A stretch of 64,000 nucleotides of DNA from Nomia melanderi (taxonomy: Eukaryota; Arthropoda; Insecta; Hymenoptera; Halictidae), in NCBI RefSeq assembly GCF_051020985.1, contig NW_027475173.1, positions 124,001 through 188,000 of the forward strand, given 5' to 3'. Position 1 is the stretch's first letter; every line of letters starts with the position of its first letter. Of this stretch, positions 37,342-50,800 are shown one piece after another. The notes under the pieces were generated by a model. The model ran no database searches, was not told the DNA's origin, and worked only from the letters and a program-made list of their open reading frames with translations. The translations under genes and the position numbers were made by a program.

Positions 37342-39270
37342 TTTGATTTATTTCGCTATATCTAATAGCACCTGAGATATCACCAGATATATATCGCATT
37401 TTTCCCTGACCCTGACAGTCCGGCCCCATGAGACGGTGATTTTCTCGGCCCCTGGTGGTCCGAGGTCGTGCCCGCTGCACAGATTCATGCGCCAGTGCCT
37501 CCTGCAGACAATGCACATGGGTTTATTGCGCTATCTCTAATAGCACCCGAGATATCATTAGATAAATATTGGATTTTTCCATGACCCTGAGTGTCCGACC
37601 CCATGAGACGGTGGTTTTCTCGGCCCCTGGTGGTCCGAGGTCCTGCCCGCTGCACAGATTCATGCGCCAGGGCCTCTTACAGACAATGCACTTTGATTTA
37701 TTGCGCTATCTGTAATAGCACCCAAGATATCACCATATATATATTGGATTTTTCCCTGACCCTGAGTGTCCGACCCCATGAGACGGTGGTTTTCTCGGCC
37801 CCTGGTGGTCCTAGGTCGATCCCGCTGCACAGATTCACGCTCCAGGGCCTCCTACAGACAATGCACTTTGATTCATGCGCTATCTGTAATAGCACCCGAG
37901 ATATCACCAGATATATGCTAGATTTTTACATGACCTTGGGCGACGGATTCCGAATATCTGTAATTTTCTCGGCGCCTGGTGGTCCGAGGTCGTTCCTGCT
38001 GCACCAATTCATTCGCCAGGGCCTCCTACAGACAATGCACTTTGATTTATTGCGCTATCTCTAATAGCACCCGAGATATCACCAGATATATATCGGATTT
38101 TTCCCTAACCCTGACAGTCCGGCCCCATGAGACGGTGATTTTCTCGGCCCCTGGTGGTCCGAGGTCGATCCCGCTGCACAGATTCATGCGCCATGGCCTC
38201 CTACAGACAATCCACTCTGATTTATTGCGCTATCTGTAATAGCACCCGAGATATCACCAGATATATGTTGGATTTTTCCCTGACCCTGAGTGTCCGACTC
38301 CATGAGACGGTGGTTTTCTCGGCCACTGGTGGTCCGAGGTCGTTCCCGCTGCACAGATTCATGCGCTAGGGCCTCCTGCAGACAATGCAATTGATTTATT
38401 GCGCTATCTCTAATAGCACCCGAGATATCACCAGATATATATTGGATTTCTCCCTGCCCCTGACAGTCCGGCCCCATGCGACGGTGATTTTCTCGACCCC
38501 TGGTGGTCCGAGGTCGTTCCCGCTGCATCGAATCATGCGCCAGGGCTTCCTGGAGACAATGCACTTTGATTTATCGCGCTATCTGTAATAGCACCCGAGA
38601 TATCACCAGATATATGCTGGTTTTTTGCATGACCTTGGGTGACGGATTCCGAATATCTGTAATTTTCTCGGCGCCTGGTGGTCCGAGGTCGTTCCTGCTG
38701 CACCAATTCATTCGCCAGGGCCTCCTACAGACAATGCAATTGATTTATTGCGCTATCTCTAATAGCACCCGAGATATCACCAGATGTATATTGGATTTTT
38801 CCCTGTCCCTGAGTGTCCGGCACAATGAGTCTGTAGTTTTCTCGGCCCCTGGTGGTCCGAGGTCGTTTCCGCTGCACAGAATCATGAGCCAGGGCCTCCT
38901 GCAGACAATGCACTTTGATTTATTTCGCTATCCCTAACAGCACCCGCGATATCACCAGATATATATTGGATTTTTCCCTGACCCTGTGTGCCCGACCCCA
39001 TGAGACGGTGATTTTCTCGGCCCCTGGTGGTCCGAGGCCGAACCCGCTGCACAGATTCATGCGCCAGGGCCTCCTACAGACAATGCACTTTGATTTATTG
39101 CGCTATCTGTAATACACCCGAGATATCACCAGATATATAATGGATTTTTCCCTGGCCCTGACAGTCCGGCCCCAGGAGACGGTGATTTTCTCGGCCCCTG
39201 GTGGTCCGAGGTCGATCCCGCTGCACAGATTCATGCACCAGAGCCTCCTACAGATAGTGCACATTGATTT
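37342..39270 (+). repeat. Rearranged third copy of the left block
   Basis: It matches 1-2,570 (and 6,118 onward) unit by unit but with whole-monomer steps: the offset to copy A changes from 37,242 (at 37,591) to 36,893 (two monomers missing), then to 37,067 after a one-monomer insertion near 38,750, then to 36,717 (two monomers missing) by 39,264. It keeps left-block markers such as TTCACGCTCCAGG (37,836), two diverged-block units (37,942; 38,641) and the 174-bp TAATACACCC unit (39,112). Confidence 0.82.
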
Positions 39271-42200
39271 ATTGCACTATCTGTAATAGCACCCGAGATA
39301 TCACCATATATATATTGCATTTTTCCCTGACCCTGAGTCTCCGACCACATGAGACGATGGTTTTCTCGGCCCCTGTTGATCCGAGGTCGTTCCCGCTGCA
39401 CAGATGCATGCGCCAGGGCCTCCTGCAAATAATTCACTTTGGTTTATTGCGCTATCTCTAATAGCACCCGTGATTTCACCAGATATATATTGGATTTTCC
39501 CCTAACCCTGAGTGTCCGGCCCCATGAGACGGTGGTTTTCTTGGCCCCTGGTGGTCCGATGTGGTTCCCGCTACACAGATTCATGCGCCAGGGCCTCCTA
39601 CAGACAATGCACTTTGATTTATTGCGCTATCCCTAATAGCACCCGAGATATCACCAGATATATATTGGATTTTTCCCTGACCCTCAATGTCCGACCACAT
39701 GAGACTGGTTTTCTCGGCCCCTGGTGGTCCGAGGTCGTTCCCGCTGCATAGATTCATGCGCCAGGGTCTCCTACAGACAATGCACTTTGATTTATTGCGC
39801 TATCTGTAATAGCACCCGAGATATCACCAGATATATATTTCATTTTTCCCTGACCCTGACAGTCCGGCCTCATGAGACGGTGATTATCTCGGCCCCTGGT
39901 GGTCCGAGGTCGATCCCGCTGCACAGATTCATGCGCTAGGTCCTCCTGCAGACAATGCACTTTGATTTATTGCGCTATCTGTAATAGCACCCGAGATATC
40001 ACCAGATATATATTGGATTTTTCCCTGACCCTGAGCGCCCGGCCCCATGTTACGGTGGTTTTCTCGACCCCTGGTTTTCCGAGGTCGACCCCGCTGCACA
40101 GATTCAAGCGCTAGGGCCTGCTGCAGACAATGGAGTTTGATTTATTGCGCTATCTCTAATAGCATCCGAGATATCACCAGATGTATATTGGATTTTTCCC
40201 TGACCCTGACTGTCCGTCCTCATGAGACGGTGATTTTCTCGGCCCCTGGTGGTCCGAGGTCGATCCCGCTGCACAGATTCATGCGCCAGTGCCTCCTACA
40301 GACAATGCACTTTTATTTATTGCGCTATCTGTAATAGCACCCGAGATATCACCAGATTTATATTGGATTTTTCCATGACCCTCAGTGTCCGACCACATGA
40401 GACTGTGGTTTTCTCGGCCCCTGGTGGTCCGAGGTCGTTCCCGCTGCATAGATTCATGCGCCAGGGCCTCCTGCAGACAATGCACTTTGATTTATTTCGC
40501 TATCTCTAATAGCACCCGAGATATCACCAGATGTATATGGGATTTTTCCCCGACACTGAGTGTCCGACCCAATGAGACGGTGATTTTCTCGGCCCCTGGT
40601 GGTCCGAGGTCGATCCCGCTGCACAGATTCAAGCGCTAGGGCCTGCTGCAGACAATGGAGTTTGATTTATTTCGCTATCACTAATAGCATCCGAGATATC
40701 ACCAGATGTATATTGGATTTTTCCCTGACCCTGAGCGCCCGGCACCATGTTTCGGTGGTTTTCTCGACCCCTGGTTTTCCGAGGTCGACCCCGCTGCACA
40801 GATTCAAGCGCTAGGGCCTGCTGCAGACAATGGAGTTTGATTTATTTCGCTATCTCTAATAGCACCCGAGATATCACCAGATATATATTGGATTTTTTCC
40901 TAACCCTGAGTGTCCGGCGCCATGAGACGGTAGTTTTCTCGGCCCCTGGTGGTCCCAGGTCGTTCCCGCTGCACAGATTCATGCGCCAGGGCCTCCTGCA
41001 GACAATGCAATTGATTTATTGCGCTATGTGTAATAGCACCCGAGATATCACCAGATGTATATGGGATTTTTCCCCGACACTGAGTGTCCGACCCCATGAG
41101 ACGGTGATTTACTCGGCCCCTGGTGGTCCGAGGTCGATCCCGCTGAACAAATTCATACGCCAGTGCCTCCTACAGACAATGCACTTTGATTTATTGCGCT
41201 ATCTGTAATAGCACCCGAGATATCGCCAGATATATATTGGATTTTCCCCTGACCCTGAGAGTCCGGCCCCATGAGACGGTAGTTTTCTCGGCCCCTGGTG
41301 GTCCGAGGTCGTTCCCGCTGCACAGATTCATGCGCCAGGTCCTCCTACAGACAATGCACTTTGGTTTATTGCGCTATCTCTAATAGCACCCGAGATATCA
41401 CCAGATGTATGCTGGATTTTTACATGACCCTGACAGTACCGCCCCATGAGACGGTGATTTTCTCGGCCCGTGGTGGTCCGAGGTCGATCCCGCTGCACAG
41501 ATTCATGCGCCAGGGTCTTCTGCAGATAATTCGCTTTGATTTATTGCGCTGTCTGTAATTGCACCCGAGATATCACCAGATATATATTGGATTTTTCCCT
41601 GGCCCTGACAGTCCGGCCCCATGAGACGGTGATTTTCTCGGCCCCTGGTGGTCCGAGGTCGATCCCGCTGTACAGATTCATGCGCCAGGGCCTCCTACAG
41701 ACAATGCACTTTGATTTATTGCGCTATCTGTAATAGCACCCGAGATATCACCAGATATATATTGGATTTTTACATGACCCTGACAGTCCCGCCCCATGAG
41801 ACGGTAGTTATCTCGGCCCCTGCTTGTCCGAGGTCGTTCCCGCTGCACAGATTCATGTTCCATGGCCTCCTGCAGACAATGCAATTTGATTTATTTCGCT
41901 ATATCTAATAGCACCTGAGATATCACCAGATATATATCGGATTTTTCCCTGACCCTGACAGTCCGGCCCCATGAGACGGTGATTTTCTCGGCCCCTGGTG
42001 GTCCGAGGTCGATCCCGCTGCACAGATTCATGCGCCAGAGCCTCCTACAGATAGTGCACATTGATTTATTGCGCTATCTGTAATAGCACCCGAGATATCA
42101 CCAGATATATATTGGATTTTTTCCTGACCCTGAGTGTCCGGCCCCATGAGACGGTGGTTTTCTCGGCCCCTGGTGGTCCGAGGTCGTTCCCGCTACCCAG

Positions 42201-42414
42201 ATTCATGCGTCAGGGCCTCCTACAGACAATACAATTTGATTTATTGCGCTATCTGTAATAGCACCCGAGATATCACCAGATATATATTGGATTTTTCCCT
42301 GACCCTGAGTGTCCGGCCCCATGAGACGGTGGTTGTCTCGGCCGCTGGTGGTCGGAGGTCGTTCCCGCTGCACAGATGCATGCGCCAGGGTCTCCTGCAG
42401 ATAATTCACTTTGG
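39271..42414 (+). repeat. Mosaic of left and middle type monomers
   Basis: It contains a 173-bp marker unit (39,698), two related units with GACCCCTGGTTTTCCG (40,066; 40,766), and stretches copied from the left block: 41,186-41,560 resembles 4,120-4,495 (offset 37,066), and about 41,565-42,085 resembles 2,050-2,570 (offset 39,514). After about 42,090 units change to right type with CGCTACCCAG (42,191) and AGATGCATGCGCC (42,375). No gene or other element seen. Confidence 0.78.
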
Positions 42415-43639
42415 TTTATTGCGCTATCTGTAATAGCACCCGAGATATCACCAGATATATGTTGGATTTTTCCGTGACCCTTAGTGTCCGGCCCCATGAG
42501 ACGGTGGTTTTCTCGGCCCGTGGTGGTACGAGGTCGTTCCCGATGCACAGATTCATTCGCCAGGGCCTCCTGCAGATAATTCACATTGGTTTATTGCGCT
42601 ATCTCTAATAGCACCCGAGATATCACCAGATATATATTGGATTTTCCCCTGACCCTGCGTGTCCGGGCCCATGAGACGGTGGTTTTCTCGGCCCCTGGTG
42701 GTCCGAGGTCGTTCCCGCTGGCCAGATTCATGCGCCAGGGCCTCCTACAGACAATGCACTTTGATTTATTGCGCTATCTGTAATAGCACCCGAGATATCA
42801 CCACATATATATTGGATTTTTCCCTGACCCTGACTGTCCGGCCCCATGAGACGGTGGTTTTCTCGGCCCCTGGTGGTCCGAGGTCGTTCCCGCTACCCAG
42901 ATTCATGCGTCAGGGCCTCCTACAGACAATACAATTTGATTTATTGCGCTATCTCTAATAGCACCCGAGATATCACCAGATGTATGCTGGATTTTTACAT
43001 GACCCTGACAGTACCGCCCCATGAGACGGTGATTTTCTCGGCCCGTGGTGGTCCGAGGTCGATCCCGCTGCACAGATTCATGCGCCAGGGTCTTCTGCAG
43101 ATAATTCGCTTTGATTTATTGCGCTGTCTGTAATTGCACCCGAGATATCACCAGATATATATTGGATGTTCCCCTGACCCTGAGTGTCCGGCCCCATGTG
43201 ACGGTGGTTTTCTGGGCCCCTGGTGGTCCGAGGTCGTTCGAGCTGCACAGATTCATGCGCCAGGGCCACCTACAGACAATGCACATTGATTTATTGCGCT
43301 ATCTGTAATAGCACCCGAGATATCACCAGATATATATTGGATTTTCCCCTGACCCTGAGTGTCCGGACCCATGAGACGGTGGTTTTCTCGGCGCCTGGTG
43401 GTCCGAGGTCGTTCCCGCTGCCCAGATTCATGCGCCAGGGCCTCCCACAGACAATGCACTTCGATTTATTGCGCTCACTGTAATAGCACCCGAGATATCA
43501 CCAGATATATATTGGATTTTCTCCTGACCCTGAGTGTCCGGCCCCATGAGACTGTGGTTTTCTCGGCCCCTGGTGGTCCGAGGTCGTTCCCGCTGGCCAG
43601 ATTCATGCGCCAGGGCCTCCTACAGACGATGCACTTTGA
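42415..43639 (+). repeat. 7-monomer HOR copy A (1,225 bp)
   Basis: It repeats immediately at an offset of exactly 1,225 bp. Shared private variants are TTTTTCCGTGACCCTTAG, GCCCGTGGTGG, CGCTGGCCAG, TTCTGGGCCCCTGG with GTTCGAGCTGC, and GCTCACTGTAAT. One of its units (42,949-43,140) matches the left-type unit at 41,380-41,570 nine monomers upstream, so a left-type monomer is embedded in this right-type unit. Confidence 0.86.
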
Positions 43640-44864
43640 TTTATTGCGCTATCTGTAATAGCACCCGAGATATCACCAGATATATATTGGATTTTTCCGT
43701 GACCCTTAGTGTCCGGCCCCATGAGACGGTGGTTTTCTCGGCCCGTGGTGGTACGGGGTCGTTCCCGCAGCACAAATTCATTCGCCAGGGCCTCCTGCAG
43801 ATAATTCACATTGGTTTATTGCGCTATCTCTAATAGCACCCGAGATATCACCAGATATATATTGGATTTTCCCCTGACCCTGCGTGTCCGGGCCCATGAG
43901 ACGGTGGTTTTCTCGGCCCCTGGTGGTCCGAGGTCGTTCCCGCTGGCCAGATTCATGCGCCAGGGCCTCCTACAGACAATGCACTTTGATTTATTGCGCT
44001 ATCTGTAATAGCACCCGAGATATCACCACATATATATTGGATTTTTCCCTGACCCTGACTGTCCGGCCCCATGAGACGGTGGTTTTCTCGGCCCCTGGTG
44101 GTCCGAGGTCGTTCCCGCTACCCAGATTCATGCGTCAGGGCCTCCTACAGACAATACAATTTGATTTATTGCGCTATCTCTAATAGCACCCGAGATATCA
44201 CCAGATGTATGCTGGATTTTTACATGACCCTGACAGTACCGCCCCATGAGACGGTGATTTTCTCGGCCCGTGGTGGTCCGAGGTCGATCCCGCTGCACAG
44301 ATTCATGCGCCAGGGTCTTCTGCAGATAATTCGCTTTGATTTATTGCGCTGTCTGTAATTGCACCCGAGATATCACCAGATATATATTGGATGTTCCCCT
44401 GACCCTGAGTGTCCGGCCCCATGTGACGGTGGTTTTCTGGGCCCCTGGTGGTCCGAGGTCGTTCGAGCTGCACAGATTCATGCGCCAGGGCCACCTACAG
44501 ACAATGCACATTGATTTATTGCGCTATCTGTAATAGCACCCGAGATATCACCAGATATATATTGGATTTTCCCCTGACCCTGAGTGTCCGGACCCATGAG
44601 ACGGTGGTTTTCTCGGCGCCTGGTGGTCCGAGGTCGTTCCCGCTGCCCAGATTCATGCGCCAGGGCCTCCCACAGACAATGCACTTCGATTTATTGCGCT
44701 CACTGTAATAGCACCCGAGATATCACCAGATATATATTGGATTTTCTCCTGACCCTGAGTGTCCGGCCCCATGAGACTGTGGTTTTCTCGGCCCCTGGTG
44801 GTCCGAGGTCGTTCCCGCTGGCCAGATTCATGCGCCAGGGCCTCCTACAGACGATGCACTTTGA
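43640..44864 (+). repeat. 7-monomer HOR copy B (1,225 bp)
   Basis: It matches copy A through about 44,876. Differences are clustered in the first monomer: CGGGGTCGTTCCCGCAGCACAAATTC (about 43,755-43,780) against CGAGGTCGTTCCCGATGCACAGATTC, with almost none afterwards. Parts of the unit are found again at 59,911-60,110 (offset 16,800 from 43,111), the same TTCTGGGCCCCTGG and GTTCGAGCTGC unit. Confidence 0.85.
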
Positions 44865-47800
44865 TTTATTGCGCTATCTTTAATAGCACCCGAGATATCA
44901 CCAGATATATATTGGATTTTTCCCTGACCCTGAGTGTCCGGCACCATGTGTCGGTGGTTTTCTCGGCCCCTGGAGATCCGAGGTCGTTCCCGCTGCACAG
45001 ATTCATTCGCAAAGGCCTCCTGCAGACTATGCACTTTGATTTATTGCGCTATCTGTAATAGCACCCGTGATATCACCAGATATATATTTGATTTTCCCCT
45101 GACCATGAGTGTCCGGCGGCATGAGACGGTGGTTTTCTCGGCCACTGGTGGTCCGAGGTCGTTCCTGCGGCACAGATTCATTCGCCAGTGCCTCCTACAG
45201 ACAATGCACTTTGATTTATTGCGCTATCTCTAATAGCACCCGAGATATCACCAGATATATATTGAATTTTCCCCTGACCCTGAGTGTACGGCCCCATGAG
45301 ACTGTGGTTTTCTCGGCCCCTGGTGGTCCGAGGTCGTTCCCGCTGCACAGATTCATGCGCCATGGCCTCCCGCGGATAATTCACTTTGGTTTATTGCGCT
45401 ATCTCTAATAGCACCCGTGATTTCACCAGATATATATTTGATTTTCCCTGACCCTGAGTGTCCGGCCCCATGAGACTGTGGATTTCTCGGCCCCTGGTGG
45501 TCCGAGGCCGTTCCCGCTGCCCAGATTCATGCGACAGGGCCTCCTACAGACAAAGCACTTTGATTTATTGCGCTATCTGTAATAGCACCCGAGATATCAC
45601 CAGATATATATTGGATTTTCCCCTGACCCTGAGTGTCCGGCCCCATGAGACGGTGGTTTACTCGGCCCCTGGTGGTCGGGGGTCGTTCCCGCTGCACAGA
45701 TGCATGCGCCGGGGCCTCCTGCAGATAATTCACTCTGGTTTATTGCGCTATCTCTAATAGCACCCGTGATTTCACCAGATATATATTGGATTTTTCCCTG
45801 ACCCTGAGTGTCCGGTCCCATGAGACTGTGGATTTCTCGGCCCCTGGTGGTCCGAGGCCGTTCCCGCTGCCCAGATTCATGCGACAGGGCCTCCTACAGA
45901 CAAAGCACTTTGATTTATTGCGCTATCTGTAATAGCACCCGAGATATCACCAGATATATATTGGATTTTTCCCTGACCCTGAGTGTCCGACCCCATGAGA
46001 CGGTGGTTTTCTCGGCCCCTGGTGGTCCGAGGTCATTACCGCTGCACAGATTCATGCGCCAGGGCCTCCCGCAGACAAAGCACTTTGGTTTATTGCGCTA
46101 TCTCTAATAGCACCCGAGATATCACCAGATATATATTGGATTTTTCCCTGACCCTGACAGTCCGGCCCCATGAGACGGTGATTTTCTCGGCCCCTAGTGG
46201 TCCGAGGTCGTTCCCGCTGCACAGATTCATGCGCTAGGTCCTCCTGCAGACAATGCACTTTGATTAATTGCGCAATCTCTAATATCACCCGAGATATCAA
46301 CAGATATATATTGGATTTTTCCCTGACCCTGACAGTCCGACCCCATGTGACGGTGGTTTTCTCGGCCCCTGGTGGTCCGAGGACGTTCCCGCTGCACAGA
46401 TTCATGCGCCGGTGCCTCCTGCAGACAATGCACTTTGATTTATTGCGCTATCTGTAATAGCACCCGAGATATCACCAGATATATATTTGATTTTCCCCTG
46501 ACCCTGAGTGTCCGGCGGCATGAGACGGTGGTTTTCTCGGCCACTGGTGGTCCGAGGTCGTTCCTGCGGCACAGATTCATTCGCCAGTGCCTCCTACAGA
46601 CAATGCACTTTGATTTATTGCGCTATCTCTAATAGCACCCGAGATATCACCAGATATATATTGAATTTTCCCCTGACCCTGAGTGTACGGCCCCATGAGA
46701 CTGTGGTTTTCTCGGCCCCTGGTGGTCCGAGGTCGTTCCCGCTGCACAGATTCATGCGCCATGGCCTCCCGCGGATAATTCACTTTGGTTTATTGCGCTA
46801 TCTCTAATAGCACCCGAAATATCACCAGATATATATTGGATTTTTCCCTGACCCTGAGTGTCCGGCCCCATGTGTCGGTGGTTTTCTCGGCCCCTGTTGA
46901 TCCGAGGTCGTTCCCGCTGCACAGATGCATGCGCCAGGGCCTCCAGCAAATAATTCACTTTGGTTTATTGCGCTATCTCTAATAGCACCCGTGATTTCAC
47001 CAGATATATATTTGATTTTCCCCTGACCCTGAGTGTCCGGCCCCATGTGTCGGTGGTTTTCTCGGCCCCTGTAGATCCGAGGTCGTTCCCGCTGCACAGA
47101 TGCATGCGCCAGGGCCTCCTGCAAATAATTCACTTTGGTTTATTGCGCTATCTCTAATAGCACCCGTGATTTCACCAGATATATATTGGATTTTTCCCTG
47201 ACCCTGAGTGTCCGGCCCCATGAGACTGTGGATTTCTCGGCCCCTGGTGGTCCGAGGTCGTTCCAGCTGCACAGATTCATGCGCCAGGGCCTCCTGCAGA
47301 TAATGCACTTTGGTTTATTGCGCTATCTGTAATAGCACCCGAGATATCACCAGATATATATTGGATTTTTCCCTGTCCCTGAGTGTCCGACCCCATGAGA
47401 CGGTGTTTTTCTCGGCCCCTGGTGGTCCGAGGTCGTTCCCGCTGCACAGATTCATTCGCAAGGGTCTCCTGCAGACAATGCACTTTGATTTATTGCGCTA
47501 TCTGTAATAGCACCCGAGATATCACCAGATAAATATTTGATTTTTCCCTGACCCTGACATTCCGGCCCCATGAGACGGTGGTTTACTCGGCCCCTGGTGG
47601 TCGGAGGTCGTTCCCGCTGCACAGATGCATGCGCCGGGGCCTCCTGCAGATAATTCACTTTGGTTTATTGCGCTATCTCTAATAGCACCCGTGATTTCAC
47701 CAGATATATATTGGATTTTTCGCTGACCCTGAGTGTCCGGCCCCATGAGACTGTGGATTTCTCGGCCCCTGGTGGTCCGAGGCCGTTCCCGCTGCCCAGA

Positions 47801-50800
47801 TTCATGCGACAGGGCCACCTACAGACAAAGCACTTTGATTTATTGCGCTATCTGTAATAGCACCCGAGATATCACCAGATATATATTGGATTTTTCCCTG
47901 ACCCTGAGTGTCCGGCCCCATGAGACTGTGGATTTCTCGGCCCCTGGTGGTCCGAGGCCGTTCCCGCTGCCCAGATTCATGCGACAGGGCCTCCTACAGA
48001 CAAAGCACTTTGATTTATTGCGCTATCTGTAATAGCACCCGAGATATCACCAGATATATATTGGATTTTCCCCTGACCCTGAGTGTCCGGCCCCATGAGA
48101 CTGTGGTTTTCTCGGCCCCTGGTGGTCCGATGTCGTTCCCGCTGTCCAGATTCATGCGCCAGGGCCTCCTACAGACAATGTACTTTGATTTATTGCGCTA
48201 TCTCTAATAGCACCCGAGATATCAGCAGATATATATTGGATTTTTCCCTGACCCTGACAGTCCGGCCCCATGAGACGGTAGTTTTCTCGGCCCCTGCTGG
48301 TCCGAGGTTGTTCCAGCTGCAGCGATTCATGCGCCAGGGCCTCCTACAGAGAATGCACTTTGAATTATTTCGCTACCTCTAATAGCACCCGGCATATCAC
48401 CAGATATATATTGAATTTTTCCCCGACCCTGAGTGTTCGGCCCCATGTGTCGGTCGTTTTCTCGGCCCCTCGTAGTCCGAGGTCGATCCCGCTGCACAGA
48501 TTCATGCGCCAGGGCCTCCTACAGACAATGCACTTTGATTTATTGCGATATCTCTAATAGCACCCGAGATATCACCAGATATATATTGGATTTTTCCATG
48601 ACCCTGAGTGTCTGGCCCCATGAGATGATGGTTTTCTCGTCCCCTGGTGGTCCGAGTTCGTTCCCGCTGCACAGATTCAAGCGCCAGGGCCTCCTACAGA
48701 CCATGCACTTTGATTTATTGCGATATCTCTAATAGCACCCGAGATATCACCAGATATATATTGGATTTTCCCCTGGCCCTGAGTGTCCGGCCCCGTGAGG
48801 CTGCGGTTTTCTCGGCCCCTGGTGGTCCGAGGTCGTTCCCGCTGCACAGATTCATGCGCCAGGGCCTCCTACAGACAATGGACTTTGATTTATTGCGCTA
48901 TCTGTAATAGCACCCGAGATATCACCAGATATATATTGGATTTTTCCATGACCTTGACTGTCCGGCCCCATGAGACGGTGGTTTCCTCGACCCCTGGTGG
49001 TGCGAGGTCGTTCCCGCTGCGCAGATTCATGCGCCAGGGCCTCCTACAGACAATGCACTTTGATTTATTGCGCTACCTGTAATAGCACCCAAGATATCAC
49101 TAGATATATATTGGATTTTTCCCTGTCCCTGAGTGTCCGGCCCCATGAGACGGTGGTTTTCTCGGACCCTGGTGGTCCGAGGTCGTTCAGGCTGCACAGA
49201 TTCATGCGCCAGGGCCTCCTGCAGATAATGCACTTTGATTTATTGCGATATCTCTAATAGCACCCGAGATATCACCAGATATATATTGGATTTTTCCTTG
49301 ACCCTGACAGTCCGGCCCCATGTGTCGATGGTTTTCTTGGTCCTTCCTGGTTGGAGGTCGATCCCGCTGCTCAGATTCATGCGCCAGTGCCTCCTACAGC
49401 CAATGCACTTTGATTTATTGCGCTGTCTCTAATGGCACCCGAGATATCACCAGATATATATCGAATTTTTCCCTGACCCTGACAGTCCGGCCCCATGAGA
49501 CGGTGATTTTCTCGGCCCCTGGTGGTCCGAGGTCGTTCCCGCTGCACAGATTCATGCGCCAGGGACTCCTGCAGATAATTCACATTGGTTTATTCCGCTA
49601 TCTCTAATAGCACCCGAGATATCACCAGATATTTATAGGATTTTTCCCTGACCCTGACAGTCCGGCCCCATGAGACGGTGATATTCTCGGCCCCTGGTGG
49701 TCCGAGGTCGATCCCGCTACACAGAATCATGCGCCAGGGCTTCCTGCTGACAATGCAGTATGGTTTATTGCGCTATCTGTAATAGCACCCGAGATATCAC
49801 CAGATATATATTGGATTTTTCCATGACCCTGAGTGTCCGGCCCCATGAGACGGTGGTTGTGTCGGCCCCTGGAGGTCGGACGTCGTTCCCGCTGCACAGG
49901 TGCATGCGCCAGGGCCTCCTGCAGATAATTCACTTTGGTTTATTGCGCTATCTCTAATAGCACCCAAGATATCACCAGATATATATTGGATTTTACCCTG
50001 ACCCTGAGTGTCCGGTCCCATGAGACGGTTGTTTTCTCAGCCCCTGGTGGTCCGACGTCGTTCCCGCTGCACAGATGCGTGCGCCAGGGCCTCCTGCAGA
50101 TAATTCCCTTTGGTTTAATGCGCTATCTCTAATAGCACCCGAGATATCACCAGATATATATTGGATTTTTCCCTGTCCCTGAGTGTCCGGCCCCATGAGA
50201 CTTTGGTTTTCTCGACCCCTGGTGGTCCGAGGTCGTTCCCGCCGGCCAGTTTCATGCACCAGGGTCTCCTACAGACCATGCACTTTGATTTATTGCGCTA
50301 TCTGTAATAGCACCCGAGATATCACCAGATATATATTGGATTTTTCCGTGACCCTTAGTGTCCGGCCCCATGAGACGGTGGTTTTCTCGGCCCGTGGTGG
50401 TCCGAGGTCGTTCCCGCTGCACAGATTCATGCGCCAGGGCCTCCTGCAGATAATTGACTTTGGTTTATGGCGCTATCTCTAATAGCACCCAATATATCAC
50501 CAGATATATATTGGATTTTTCCCTGTCCCTGAGTGTCCGGCCTCATGAGACGGTGGTTTTCTCGGCCCCTGGTGGTCCGAGGTCGTTCCCGCTGTACAGA
50601 TTCATGCGCCAGGGCCTCCTGCAGATAATTCACTTTGATTTATTGCGCTACCTGTAATAGCACCCAAGTTATCACCAGATATATATTGGATTCTTCCCTG
50701 TCCCTGAGTGTCCGGCCCCATGAGACGGTGGTTTTCTCGGCCCCTGGTGGTCCGAGGTGGTTCCCGCTGCCCAGATTCATGCGCCAGGGCCTCCTACAGA

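Noticed and set aside
45400..45460. Possible boundary or insertion where CCGTGATTTCACC units begin
   Set aside because: Only point changes and one missing base are present; the 175-bp rhythm continues unbroken.
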